The notes below the pieces were generated by a model. The model did no database searches. It worked only from the letters and a program-made list of their open reading frames with translations, and was not told the DNA's origin. This document shows, piece after piece, positions 55,563-64,000 of a stretch of DNA of 64,000 bases (the first letter of the stretch is position 1; every line of letters begins with the position of its first letter). A program made the position numbers and the translations under genes. Source of the stretch: Desulfosporosinus sp. Sb-LF (GTDB lineage: Bacteria; Bacillota; Desulfitobacteriia; Desulfitobacteriales; Desulfitobacteriaceae); contig NZ_SPQR01000002.1 in NCBI RefSeq assembly GCF_004766055.1, positions 310,001 to 374,000 of the forward strand, read 5' to 3'.

Positions 55563-58220
55563 ATGGAGATTAGACAAATCCAAGCGATCGAAGGGGCCAA
55601 TGTCTATAGTAGTCGGCCAATTATTCGAGCGATTGTGGATCTCCAAGAATGGACAGAACGGTTCAGTAATGAACTAGGAGATTTCCGTGTTCGTCTCATA
55701 GAAAACTTACCGACATTGGCGGAGCATCATTGTTCGCGGGGTAAACTTGGTGGATTCCTAGAGCGGTTACAAGAGGGGACCCTAATTGGGCATGTCATTG
55801 AACATGTAACCATAGACCTTCTGACTCAAGCTGGGCAGACCGTTAAATATGGCAAGACTATGGCTATTTTAGAAGAACCGGGTTGCTATGAGATTATTTT
55901 CAATTACGAGGCCAAAGAGGGTGCGATCGAAGGTTTTAATCAAGGATTTGCTCTGGTGAAGGCCCTTCTGAATCAGGAATCGTTTGATGTCTCACAAGCC
56001 GTAGACCGCATAAAAAAAGTGATGTCTGACTACGAATTGGGGGTATCAACGCAAACGATCGTGGAAGCATGCCAGGAACGGGGAATTCCAGTGCATCGTC
56101 TCAATGAATGTAGTCTGTTGCAGTTGGGTTACGGGCGAAATCAAAGACGTATCCAAGCAACCATGACGGGTGCGACGTCTAGTATTGGAGTAGACATTGC
56201 CTGTGATAAGGAAATGACTAAAAAAATTCTAGGTGAAGGGGGACTTCCCGTCCCTTGGGGGCATATTGTCAGCACGGAAGATGAGGCCATTCAGGCCTTT
56301 CGAGATATGAAAACTACCGTTGTGATCAAGCCCTTGCATGGAAATCAGGGTAAAGGGGTTACCCTTCAGCTTACGAACGTAGCGGAAGTTAGAGCTGCGT
56401 TTAAGGTTGCTCAAACCTACGGAGATTGGGTCATCATTGAAGAATTTATTGAGGGACAACATTATCGATTGGTAGTAGTTGGAGATCATCTTATTGCAGC
56501 AGCCAAACGCGTCCCAGCTCATGTTATTGGAGATGGCTTAGCAACGATTGCAGAACTTGTCGCCCAAACCAATGCAGATCCTCAGCGTGGAGAGGACCAT
56601 GAAAAGGCCTTGACTAAGATCAAAATTGATCCTGTTGTGAAGTTGACCCTTACTCAAAGAGGATTAACACTTTCATCCATTCCTGAACCAGGGGAAGTGG
56701 TATACCTGCGTGACAGCGCTAATTTAAGTACTGGGGGAATTGCGGAGGATGTGACGGATTATGTGCATCCGGATAATATAGATCTGGCAGTCTATGCCTC
56801 AAAATTAATTGGCTTGGATATTGCGGGAATTGATTTAGTCATTGAAGATATCGAAGTTTCCTATCGCGAAAATAACGGGCATATCATTGAAGTTAACGCT
56901 GCGCCAGGGATTCGTATGCATCATTTTCCAAGCGTGGGTAAAGCGCGAGATGTGGGAAAGGCTATTGTGGAACAAGTGCTTCCTTCAGGGAATGGGAGAA
57001 TTCCTATTATAGCGATCACCGGTACGAATGGAAAAACAACTACAACACGTATGGTTAGCAAAATGCTGACAGATCAGCAGCTTTTCGTAGGGATGACTTC
57101 CACAGATGGAGTGTACATCAATCAAAAGTTGTGGATTAAAGGGGACATGACTGGGCCAGAGAGTGCTAGGACTATTCTAAGACATCCCGATGTCCAGGTG
57201 GCGGTACTGGAAACAGCACGAGGCGGGATCCTTCGTGCAGGGTTGGGTTATGAATACGCCGATGTTGCGATTATCACTAATGTTTCCAATGACCATCTGG
57301 GTCAGTACGGTATTGAGACACTCGAAGATATTGCCCATGTCAAGAGCTTAGTAGCAGAGATTGTTAAGCCGCATAGTTACGTGGTGTTGAATGCGGATGA
57401 CCCTTATGTTGTGAACATGGCTAAGCGAACGAAGGGGAGGGTTATTCTCTTTAGCACGGAAAAGGATAACAATCATGTTCGTAAGCATTTGGGATTGGGG
57501 GGGACAGCTGTCTTTTTGAACAGGGGCATGATCCTTCTTTGCCAGGGTTCGCAAAGTTGTCGGATCTGTTCAGTGAAACAGATTCCAGCAACTTTGGAAG
57601 GAAAGGCCTTGCATAATATCCAAAATGCTTTGGCGGCAGTCGCAGCAGGATGGGCATTGGGGTTAAGTGCCACAGCAATTCGGAACTCTCTTCAGGACTT
57701 CACTTCAAATGCAAAGCACAATCGGGGACGTCTAAATCTTTATGAGTTAGATGGAGTTCGTGTTGTTGTTGATTATGGACATAATGCGGCGGGAATCCAG
57801 GAGGTTAGCAAGACACTGAAACAGCTTAAACAAGGTTCTCTAGTGGGATGTATAACCGTCCCGGGTGATCGGCCTGATGAATCGGTACGAGAAGTGGGGC
57901 GGATCGCTGCGCTGGGTTTTAAACGCTTAATTATTCGGGAAGATGCTGATTTGCGTGGACGTAAACCGGGCGAAATTGCCCAACTTCTCTATGATGAAGC
58001 GGTGCGATGTGGAATGAATCCCAATAAAATAGAGATCGTTCTTTCAGAAATAGAAGCTTTTCGGCACGGATTGGATAGTTGCGTACCCGGGGATACTTTT
58101 GTGATATTCTATGAACATATTGAGCCGATTGAGGAAGAAATTTATAGGAGAATGGAATTACAGAAGGCACTACCTTTTAAACCGACACAGAATGAATGGG
58201 CCGTTGGAGGGGAACGTTGA
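55563..58220 (+). CDS. cphA: cyanophycin synthetase
   Basis: CphA polymerises aspartate and arginine into cyanophycin granules using ATP. The 885-residue chain has the N-terminal domain (about 1-160), an ATP-grasp domain (about 220-460) and a Mur-ligase-like C-terminal half with P-loop ITGTNGKTTTTRM near residue 485. Length and order match bacterial CphA1. AGGAGG precedes the ATG. With cphB directly upstream the window encodes a full make-and-break nitrogen storage pair; the beta-Asp-Arg dipeptidase is not here. Confidence 0.95.
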   Translation: MEIRQIQAIEGANVYSSRPIIRAIVDLQEWTERFSNELGDFRVRLIENLPTLAEHHCSRGKLGGFLERLQEGTLIGHVIEHVTIDLLTQAGQTVKYGKTMAILEEPGCYEIIFNYEAKEGAIEGFNQGFALVKALLNQESFDVSQAVDRIKKVMSDYELGVSTQTIVEACQERGIPVHRLNECSLLQLGYGRNQRRIQATMTGATSSIGVDIACDKEMTKKILGEGGLPVPWGHIVSTEDEAIQAFRDMKTTVVIKPLHGNQGKGVTLQLTNVAEVRAAFKVAQTYGDWVIIEEFIEGQHYRLVVVGDHLIAAAKRVPAHVIGDGLATIAELVAQTNADPQRGEDHEKALTKIKIDPVVKLTLTQRGLTLSSIPEPGEVVYLRDSANLSTGGIAEDVTDYVHPDNIDLAVYASKLIGLDIAGIDLVIEDIEVSYRENNGHIIEVNAAPGIRMHHFPSVGKARDVGKAIVEQVLPSGNGRIPIIAITGTNGKTTTTRMVSKMLTDQQLFVGMTSTDGVYINQKLWIKGDMTGPESARTILRHPDVQVAVLETARGGILRAGLGYEYADVAIITNVSNDHLGQYGIETLEDIAHVKSLVAEIVKPHSYVVLNADDPYVVNMAKRTKGRVILFSTEKDNNHVRKHLGLGGTAVFLNRGMILLCQGSQSCRICSVKQIPATLEGKALHNIQNALAAVAAGWALGLSATAIRNSLQDFTSNAKHNRGRLNLYELDGVRVVVDYGHNAAGIQEVSKTLKQLKQGSLVGCITVPGDRPDESVREVGRIAALGFKRLIIREDADLRGRKPGEIAQLLYDEAVRCGMNPNKIEIVLSEIEAFRHGLDSCVPGDTFVIFYEHIEPIEEEIYRRMELQKALPFKPTQNEWAVGGER

Positions 58221-58242
58221 GAGTCAGGAATTAGTAATTTGG

Positions 58243-58272
58243 AGGGGCGAGGATTATCTTCGTCCCTTCTGT
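58243..58272 (+). terminator. possible terminator after cphA
   Basis: GGGGCGA and TCGTCCC form a 7-bp stem with one G-U pair, followed by TTCTGTT. The T run is weak. Confidence 0.4.
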
Positions 58273-58367
58273 TGTCAAGATTTATAAGGAGAAGTGCTGG
58301 AACTCTGACCAAAAAATATGTATAATAAAAGGAAATACATCCATAATGTTCGGAAAGGGCAATGTAA

Positions 58368-59234
58368 ATGCAACAATCTTCTCTGACAACATTCGCATAC
58401 GCTAAAATCAACCTGGCCTTAGCAATACAAGAAATCCGCGAAGATGGGTATCACGAACTTCAGAGTGTCATGCAATCCATTGAATTACATGATATTGTTC
58501 GGATTCGGCGGCGTGGAGAGAAGGTTGTATGTAGTTGTGGAGCCTTAAGTGGCCCTGGAAACTTGGCGTATAAGGCGGCTGAACTATTTCTTGGGCAACT
58601 AGGCCAAGACGAAGGAATTGAAATTGAAATTGAGAAGTATATTCCCATTCAGGCTGGATTAGCTGGAGGTAGTACAGATGCTGCGGCGACGTTACGTTTA
58701 TTAAATCGACTCTATGGAGAACCTCTCGACAAGGAAGGACTTCTCGCACTTGGGGGGAAATGTGGTGCAGATGTCGCGTTCTGTCTCCGTGGTGGAACGA
58801 TGTGGGCGACTGGACGAGGAGAACTGCTGGAATTCTTGCCCACGGCCCCTAAAATAGATCTCGTCTTAGCCAAACCGTTTGCTGGAGTGAATACGAGGGA
58901 GGCTTACCTTCGATTTGATGCAGTAGGCCAAGGCGGGCATTTGACGCGAACGGATTGGGAGAGCGCCTTAAAAATGGGTTCATCTCAGCAAATTGCTGAG
59001 CTACTTTATAATGATTTAGAGCCTGCCTCAACTCAGCTAGTTCCGCAAATTTCATTATTGAAGCAGAGTTTACTCGATGCGGGGTGTTATGGAGCCTTAA
59101 TGTCTGGAAGCGGTTCTAGTGTATTCGGGCTTGCCCGAGGGAGACAGCATGCTATGGATGTTGCTGGACAGTTGAGAAAAAAGGGCTTAAAAAATGTTTG
59201 GGTTACCAGAACAGTAGGGAAAGTAAAAGGATGA
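58368..59234 (+). CDS. ispE: 4-diphosphocytidyl-2-C-methyl-D-erythritol kinase IspE
   Basis: IspE is the fourth enzyme of the MEP pathway to isoprenoids. It is a GHMP kinase of 288 residues, with AYAKINLALAI at the N-terminus, the ATP loop PIQAGLAGGSTDAAATL and the C-terminal MSGSGSSVFG. It starts at ATG 58368. It lies in the Bacillus-like ispE-purR-spoVG-glmU-prs order, but here a GntR gene is inserted between ispE and purR. Confidence 0.95.
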   Translation: MQQSSLTTFAYAKINLALAIQEIREDGYHELQSVMQSIELHDIVRIRRRGEKVVCSCGALSGPGNLAYKAAELFLGQLGQDEGIEIEIEKYIPIQAGLAGGSTDAAATLRLLNRLYGEPLDKEGLLALGGKCGADVAFCLRGGTMWATGRGELLEFLPTAPKIDLVLAKPFAGVNTREAYLRFDAVGQGGHLTRTDWESALKMGSSQQIAELLYNDLEPASTQLVPQISLLKQSLLDAGCYGALMSGSGSSVFGLARGRQHAMDVAGQLRKKGLKNVWVTRTVGKVKG

Positions 59235-59248
59235 AAGGGGAGACATTC

Positions 59249-59941
59249 GTGGGGAAACGATTGGTACCGGTGATACTTGACGGTTACAAGCCATTACGGG
59301 AGATTGTGTTTGAATCCATGCGCGAGGCCATTCTCAGTGGGGTTCTTGAGCCCGGAGAGCGGTTGATGGAAATCCAATTGGCTGAAGAAATGGGGGTTAG
59401 CCGAACTCCAGTACGGGAAGCAATCCGAAAATTAGAACTCGAGAATTTTGTCGTCATGATTCCTCGCAAGGGAGCGTATGTCGCAGGCGTTTCCCTAAAA
59501 GATGTTGCAGACGTTTTTGAGATTCGTTCGGCTCTTGAAGGATTGGCTGCAGGATTAGCTGCTGAACGAATTACCGAGGATGAATTAGAAGAAATGGAAC
59601 GGGCACTGTTCTATAGAGTCAGCGAGGGCGAAATGGATTTGGAACAGATTGTGAAGTCAGATACGGATTTCCATGCTTTAGTTTATAGAGCTAGTCGCAA
59701 TGAACGGTTAGTACAGATCTTAGAAAATTTACGTGAACAGATTCAACGTTTTCGCTCAACTTCACTCGCCGTTCCAGGACGAAATAAATTGGCGATTGAG
59801 GAGCACAGGATGATTGTCGAAGCCTTAAGAAACCATGATACTGAAGAAGCACAGTCTTTGGCGATGGCACATATTGTGACAGCTGAAAATGTCATGTTTG
59901 AGACTCTTAGAAAGAATGATTCGGACAAGGTGGATCAATAA
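59249..59941 (+). CDS. GntR family regulator with FadR-type C-terminal domain
   Basis: The 230-residue protein has an N-terminal winged helix (about 12-75: LREIVFESMREAILSG, GVSRTPVREAIRKLE) and an FCD domain (about 80-220) whose D/H residues (DTDFHALVY, EEHRMIVEAL) form a metal or acid ligand site in the family. The ligand is unknown. The start is GTG 59249 with GGGGAG six bases upstream; ATG 59231, overlapping the ispE stop, is the alternative. It sits in an ispE-gntR-purR run with tiny gaps, so it is probably co-transcribed. Confidence 0.88.
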   Translation: MGKRLVPVILDGYKPLREIVFESMREAILSGVLEPGERLMEIQLAEEMGVSRTPVREAIRKLELENFVVMIPRKGAYVAGVSLKDVADVFEIRSALEGLAAGLAAERITEDELEEMERALFYRVSEGEMDLEQIVKSDTDFHALVYRASRNERLVQILENLREQIQRFRSTSLAVPGRNKLAIEEHRMIVEALRNHDTEEAQSLAMAHIVTAENVMFETLRKNDSDKVDQ

Positions 59942-59943
59942 TC

Positions 59944-60762
59944 GTGGAGAAGATGAAAAGAGCGGAACGCATGGTGGCAATCACTCAATTGTTGATGCAA
60001 AAACCAAATGTTCTGACTCCCTTAACCCTATTTGCAGAACGGTTTGGTACGGCTAAGTCCACTATTAGTGAAGATTTAATGGCAGTCAAGGGTAGCCTCA
60101 TGCTTTCAGGGCAGGGTCATCTTGAAACGATTTCCGGGGCAGCCGGGGGGGTTCGGTACATACCGGAAATTGCCAAAGAAGAGGCCACAGAATTCCTTAG
60201 TGAGCTTTCTGAACGATTGAGTGACAAAGAACGAATTCTCGCAGGCGGCTTTTTGTATATGACCGACTTGTTGTTCGATCCTTCTGTATTGCGTCCCCTA
60301 GGCCTTATCTTTGCAGGTGCCTTCAGAGAGAAAAAACCGGATGTCGTTGTTACTATTGAAACGAAAGGGATTCCACTGGCCCTTGTAACGGCAGAGGCTT
60401 TAGGTTTGCCTATGGTTGTTATACGCAGTGGAAACAAAGTAACAGAAGGCTCCTCGGTAAGCATCAATTATGTTTCTGGATCATCACGGCGTATTCAAAC
60501 CATGTCACTTTCTCGAAGGGCCTTGGAACCAAAGCAACGCGTCCTCATCATTGATGATTTTATGAAGCTGGGGGGAACAGCACTAGGAATCAAAAACTTG
60601 ATGGCAGAATTTGAGGCTGACGTTGTAGGAATGGGGATCTTGGTGGAGGCCAGAATGACCGCGGAACCCAAGCTTGTGGGAGAATATTTATCCCTTTTGC
60701 AGCTGAACGAACTAGACCTAGATACTGGGAAGACGTCCGTTATTCCAATGATTAGCTTTTAA
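59944..60762 (+). CDS. purR: purine operon repressor PurR
   Basis: In Gram-positive bacteria PurR senses PRPP and represses purine genes. The 272-residue protein has an N-terminal winged helix (about 1-75) and a phosphoribosyltransferase-like domain with the PRPP motif VLIIDDFMKLGGTALG. The start is GTG 59944. It starts 2 bases after the gntR stop. PRPP synthetase (prs) is encoded 2 kb downstream. Confidence 0.93.
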   Translation: MEKMKRAERMVAITQLLMQKPNVLTPLTLFAERFGTAKSTISEDLMAVKGSLMLSGQGHLETISGAAGGVRYIPEIAKEEATEFLSELSERLSDKERILAGGFLYMTDLLFDPSVLRPLGLIFAGAFREKKPDVVVTIETKGIPLALVTAEALGLPMVVIRSGNKVTEGSSVSINYVSGSSRRIQTMSLSRRALEPKQRVLIIDDFMKLGGTALGIKNLMAEFEADVVGMGILVEARMTAEPKLVGEYLSLLQLNELDLDTGKTSVIPMISF

Positions 60763-60812
60763 TTATCTTTTAATAGACTTTAACAAATAAACAAAAATTT
60801 TCCTAAATAAAA

Positions 60813-60841
60813 GCAGGATTTTTTTACCATACAGAGAATAT
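60813..60841 (+). promoter_or_regulatory. sigma-H-type promoter of spoVG
   Basis: GCAGGATTT (60813-60821), an 11-base spacer and AGAGAATAT (60833-60841) fit the sigma-H pattern RnAGGAwww / RnnGAATww at full match. In Bacillus the spoVG promoter is the classic sigma-H promoter. It lies 47 bases upstream of the spoVG start. Confidence 0.7.
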
Positions 60842-60888
60842 CATTATGAACAAGCCCCGGATGTCAAGTGGAAGGGTGGTGATTCATA

Positions 60889-61143
60889 ATGAATATTACC
60901 GATGTGCGGGTTCGGAAGATTAACACGGAAGGAAAGATGAAAGCCGTGGTCTCCGTGACCTTTGATGATGCGTTTGTCGTCCATGATGTCAAAGTTGTGG
61001 AAGGAATGAATGGTATTTTTGTAGCTATGCCCAGCCGTAAAACACCCGAAGGGGAATTTCGTGATATCGCCCACCCTATTTCTTCCGCAGCACGAGAGGT
61101 AATCCAAACGGCTGTTTTAAAAGCTTATCAGGATGCCATTTAA
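60889..61143 (+). CDS. spoVG: septation/stage V sporulation regulator SpoVG
   Basis: SpoVG is a small nucleic-acid-binding regulator that affects septation, virulence factors and sporulation. The 84-residue protein has the family start [22 protein letters not shown] and the core [21 protein letters not shown]. It is slightly shorter than the Bacillus protein. It has its own sigma-H-type promoter (60813-60841) and its own terminator. Confidence 0.94.
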   Translation: MNITDVRVRKINTEGKMKAVVSVTFDDAFVVHDVKVVEGMNGIFVAMPSRKTPEGEFRDIAHPISSAAREVIQTAVLKAYQDAI

Positions 61144-61175
61144 AACTCTTAAATAAATGTTTTTAGACATTTGAA

Positions 61176-61206
61176 AGGGGACCTTGCAAGTTAGGTCTCC
61201 TTTTTC
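61176..61206 (+). terminator. intrinsic terminator after spoVG
   Basis: AGGGGACCT and AGGTCTCCT form a 9-bp stem, with one mismatch, around TGCAAGTT and are followed by TTTTT. The rest of the 251-base gap before glmU has no clear feature. Confidence 0.8.
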
Positions 61207-61394
61207 CATCATGACTTATGGTTGTTTCGATAGTTTCTTTCGTTATGATTGTTGAATAAGCGGAATTTGGATTTGCTTACTAGTACATAATTACTATAGA
61301 ATAAAAGAGGATTTTGCCTTGATTTGACGAATAAAGAACTTTTGGAATGTAAAACTAAGTTGAGGTTAAACTATGCTGGAGGCGATTTTAGATT

Positions 61395-62765
61395 ATGCCT
61401 AATTTGGTAGCGGTGATTATGGCTGCAGGAAAAGGGACAAGGATGAAATCAAAGTTGCCGAAAGTCATGCATTCATTGGCAGGGAAACCTCTCATTGAAC
61501 ATGTCTTGGATGCGGTAACCCAGGTTGGGATTAAACGTCCTTTGGTTATTGTCGGGCATGGCCGAGAGATCATTGAGGACAGTATTTTTGGACGCGCAGA
61601 GATGGTTGTTCAAACTGAACAACTCGGAACAGGACATGCTGTCATGCAAGCTCTCCCTTATTTAGAAGACGCCCAGACCGTTCTAGTCCTAAGTGGCGAT
61701 CAGCCGTTGCTCAGTTCTGAGACGCTACACGCTCTTATTAATTTGCACCAGGCCCAAGGGGTTAGCGCGACAGTGTTGACATCTTACATGGAGCAGCCTT
61801 TTGGCTATGGTCGAGTCATTAAAAATGGCGACGATCTTGTTAGAATTGTTGAGGAAAAAGATGCAACTCCTGACGAACGACAAATTCGTGAAATTAACAC
61901 AGGGACGTATTGTTTTAAGGGGTCTGCACTCAAGGATGCCCTGACGAAAATTACTCCTCAGAATGCGCAAGGAGAATATTACCTAACGGAAGTATTCGAT
62001 GTGTTTTTAAATCTTGGGGAAAAAATGTTGACGTATTGTACAATGGATTCTCATGAGGCATTGGGAGTGAATAGTCGTGGCCAATTGGCTGAGGCTGAAG
62101 CGATTTTTCGCGAGCGCATTCTTGAGCATTGGATGAACGAAGGGGTTACATTGGTGGATCCTTCTTCAACCTTTATTGATGCGGACGTTGAACTCGCACG
62201 GGATGTAACGATTTTACCATTTACTCGCTTAATGGGGAAAACTCGGATCGAAGAGGATGCCGTGATTGGGCCCCAGACGAGTTTGGAAAATTGTACTGTG
62301 GGGTGCGGTTCTGAAGTTATCTATACTGTAGCCAAAGATGCAGCGATCGGAGAACGCTGTCACATTGGTCCGTTTACTTATTTACGACCGGGCACAAGAC
62401 TAGAATCGGACGTAAAAGTGGGCGACTTTGTCGAAATTAAAAATAGTTTAATTGAGACGGGAGCTAAAGTCCCCCATTTGAGTTATATTGGCGATACACA
62501 CGTTGGAAAGTCAGCGAATATTGGAGCGGGTACGATTACTTGTAACTACGATGGGGTTAACAAATATCCTACTAAAATCGGAGATTATGCCTTTATAGGC
62601 AGTAATACCAATTTGGTCGCTCCGCTTGAAGTGGGAGATTATGCTGTTACGGGTGCAGGGTCTACCATTACAAAGAATGTTCCTGCAGAGGCCCTGGCGG
62701 TTGAACGAAGCCAGCAGGTAATTAAGGCACATTGGCATAAGCGAAAAGATGAAATAGGGGGCTAA
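61395..62765 (+). CDS. glmU: bifunctional N-acetylglucosamine-1-phosphate uridyltransferase/acetyltransferase GlmU
   Basis: GlmU makes UDP-GlcNAc for peptidoglycan. It acetylates glucosamine-1-phosphate and then couples UTP. The 456-residue chain has the nucleotidyltransferase motif MAAGKGTRMKSKLPKVMHSL at the N-terminus and a left-handed beta-helix from about 250 (TCNYDGVNKYPTKIGDYAFIGSNTNLVAP). It precedes prs by 9 bases, as in Bacillus gcaD-prs. Confidence 0.95.
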   Translation: MPNLVAVIMAAGKGTRMKSKLPKVMHSLAGKPLIEHVLDAVTQVGIKRPLVIVGHGREIIEDSIFGRAEMVVQTEQLGTGHAVMQALPYLEDAQTVLVLSGDQPLLSSETLHALINLHQAQGVSATVLTSYMEQPFGYGRVIKNGDDLVRIVEEKDATPDERQIREINTGTYCFKGSALKDALTKITPQNAQGEYYLTEVFDVFLNLGEKMLTYCTMDSHEALGVNSRGQLAEAEAIFRERILEHWMNEGVTLVDPSSTFIDADVELARDVTILPFTRLMGKTRIEEDAVIGPQTSLENCTVGCGSEVIYTVAKDAAIGERCHIGPFTYLRPGTRLESDVKVGDFVEIKNSLIETGAKVPHLSYIGDTHVGKSANIGAGTITCNYDGVNKYPTKIGDYAFIGSNTNLVAPLEVGDYAVTGAGSTITKNVPAEALAVERSQQVIKAHWHKRKDEIGG

Positions 62766-62774
62766 AGAAGAGGC

Positions 62775-63716
62775 ATGGCAGCAAAGGAATTTAAGATTTT
62801 TTGTGGGAATGCCAATCGGCCGTTGGCGCAGGAAATCGTGGACTATCTTGGAGTTCCACTGGGTCAAGCCAAAATACAACGGTTTAAAGACGGCGAGATT
62901 TGTCTTGCTATTGATGAAAGCGTTCGAGGTTCAGATATCTACGTTGTTCAGCCAACTTGTTATCCTACAAATGATAACATCATGGAATTGTTGATTATGA
63001 TTGATGCGATTCGTCGGGCCTCAGCTCGACGTATTACTGCTGTAATGCCCTATTATGGATATGCCCGCCAAGAGCGCAAATCAAGGGCCCGTGACCCGAT
63101 TACGGCGAAATTAATGGCTAACCTAATCGCCACCGCGGGAGCGGATCGTGTTATTACTATGGATTTACATGCTCCAGCTATTCAAGGGTTCTTCGATATT
63201 CCCCTGGATCACTTGCCTGGAGTCCCGATTCTGGCGGAGTACTTCAGAGAGATGGGGCTTGAGAATGTTTGTGTTGTATCTCCAGATTTAGGGGGGGTCA
63301 CACGAGCACGGAATCTTGCCGAACGGATTGGTGCTTCCATAGCTATTATTGATAAGAGGCGTCCAGAACCCAATGTTTCTGAAATTATGCATGTTATTGG
63401 GGAACTGAAGGGCAAGACCGTAATTATGATTGATGACATTATCGATACTGCGGGAACCATAACGCTGGGGGCCCAGGCCCTTGTCGAACGAGGTGCTAAG
63501 GAAGTGTATGCGTGCTGCACTCACGCTGTTTTATCAGGACCAGCCATAGAACGCTTAAATAACTCCGTTATTCGTGAAGTTGTGGTGACAAACACCATTC
63601 CTCTGAGTGAAGAAAAATCAATTCCCAGGATGAGAGTGTTGTCGGTTGCTCCACTTCTTGGTGAAGCCATTGTGCGTATTCACGAAGATCTATCGGTTAG
63701 TAAACTGTTTAGTTAA
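62775..63716 (+). CDS. prs: ribose-phosphate pyrophosphokinase
   Basis: Prs makes PRPP from ribose 5-phosphate and ATP. The 313-residue protein has the signatures [19 protein letters not shown], the PRPP loop [16 protein letters not shown] and the flexible-loop KRRPEPN. It is the end of the glmU-prs pair. A convergent gene from the right ends 17 bases after it, and the shared terminator hairpin overlaps both ends. Confidence 0.96.
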   Translation: MAAKEFKIFCGNANRPLAQEIVDYLGVPLGQAKIQRFKDGEICLAIDESVRGSDIYVVQPTCYPTNDNIMELLIMIDAIRRASARRITAVMPYYGYARQERKSRARDPITAKLMANLIATAGADRVITMDLHAPAIQGFFDIPLDHLPGVPILAEYFREMGLENVCVVSPDLGGVTRARNLAERIGASIAIIDKRRPEPNVSEIMHVIGELKGKTVIMIDDIIDTAGTITLGAQALVERGAKEVYACCTHAVLSGPAIERLNNSVIREVVVTNTIPLSEEKSIPRMRVLSVAPLLGEAIVRIHEDLSVSKLFS

Positions 63717-63746
63717 AAAAGACCCCTGGGGTATCACCCCAGGGGT
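63714..63746 (-). terminator. intrinsic terminator shared by prs and the leftward gene
   Basis: ACCCCTGGGGT and its complement form an 11-bp GC-rich stem. On the minus strand it is followed by CTTTTTT, so it is a strong leftward terminator. The leftward stop codon falls inside the loop. On the plus strand the T run is poor. Confidence 0.8.
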
Positions 63747-64000
63747 TCCTTGGTTACTGGTATTTCCGGTGTTTGTGGAATTTCCGACATTTCCGAAGTG
63801 GTTTGGCAGGCCGAGGGAGTGGATTCGGTTTCAGGAATGATGATCGGTGGTTTATCCTGAGTGAGCTGAGAAGCAACCTTAGCCTTATCTTTTTTAAAGT
63901 AGCTACCAATAGTGTGAGTTGTTTCTGTGGCTAGACTAGAGGTTGAGTGGATTAGATTTTTGAGAGTATCATTGAGACCTTTATCCGCGATGGTGAGAGC
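63734..64000 (-). CDS. C-terminal part of an unknown protein (cut by window edge)
   Basis: The minus strand is open from the window edge to a TGA at 63736-63734, giving 88 residues with no start seen. The residues before about 50 include TETTHTIGSYFKKDKAK; the rest is a Pro/Thr/Glu/Ser-rich tail (PETESTPSACQTTSEM, TPEIPVTKEPLG) that looks disordered. A strong terminator right after the stop supports a real gene. No family can be named from this fragment. Confidence 0.6.
   Translation of the reverse strand, partial: ALTIADKGLNDTLKNLIHSTSSLATETTHTIGSYFKKDKAKVASQLTQDKPPIIIPETESTPSACQTTSEMSEIPQTPEIPVTKEPLG

Overview
The window is the replication-origin region of a low-to-medium GC, endospore-forming anaerobic Firmicute. 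Gene content and protein style fit the Clostridia family Peptococcaceae (Desulfosporosinus/Desulfitobacterium-like); I infer this from the proteins and the synteny, not from a database search. The markers are the dnaA-dnaN-recF-remB-gyrBA order, a one-chain pyruvate:ferredoxin oxidoreductase, and many sporulation genes (spoIIR, bofA, gerAA-AB-AC, a gin/csfB-like gene, yabE and cwlD types, yabG, spoVG, purR, abrB).

Layout. Genes left of about 8.2 kb run leftward: rpmH-rnpA-yidD-yidC-jag, then mnmE-mnmG-rsmG, then a VanW/G5 protein. Genes right of about 8.5 kb run almost all rightward, so the divergence point is the origin. oriC appears bipartite: a DnaA-box cluster lies upstream of dnaA (8268-8465), and a second cluster followed by a DnaA-trio-like tract lies between dnaA and dnaN (9894-10092). 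Then follow dnaN-recF-remB, gyrB-gyrA, pdxS-pdxT-serS, four tRNAs around tadA, a short PAS protein with a damaged or unusual start, spoIIR, speD (leftward), tRNA-Ser(GGA), the large SRP RNA, dnaX-ybaB-recR, bofA and nifJ. From 31 to 37 kb there is a less conserved stretch: a membrane protein, a DUF2935 protein, the gerA operon and a gin-like gene.

From 37.8 kb to the end the order closely follows the Bacillus subtilis yaaO-to-prs segment: decarboxylase, holB, ricT, yabA, rsmI, abrB, metG, tatD, yabE-like genes, rnmV, rsmA, yabG, ispE, purR, spoVG, glmU, prs. Differences from that order are the absence of tmk next to holB, a cell-wall cluster (two 3D proteins, a CwlD amidase, a GH18 lipoprotein) between tatD and rnmV, and an insertion of a membrane protein, a glycosyltransferase, an L,D-transpeptidase and a cyanophycinase/cyanophycin synthetase pair around yabG. 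The last 267 bases hold the C-terminal end of a leftward gene.

Functionally the window combines replication initiation and DNA topology, tRNA modification and ribosome assembly, membrane insertion, vitamin B6 synthesis, central pyruvate metabolism, spore development and germination, cell-wall remodelling, nitrogen storage (cyanophycin) and precursor supply (IspE, GlmU, Prs). I found no CRISPR array, transposase, prophage or rRNA. I did not find a clearly new multi-gene system. The best leads are the broken-looking start of the PAS gene, the hairpin before spoIIR, the bipartite oriC, the cyanophycin insertion, and the conserved sigma-H-type promoter of spoVG.
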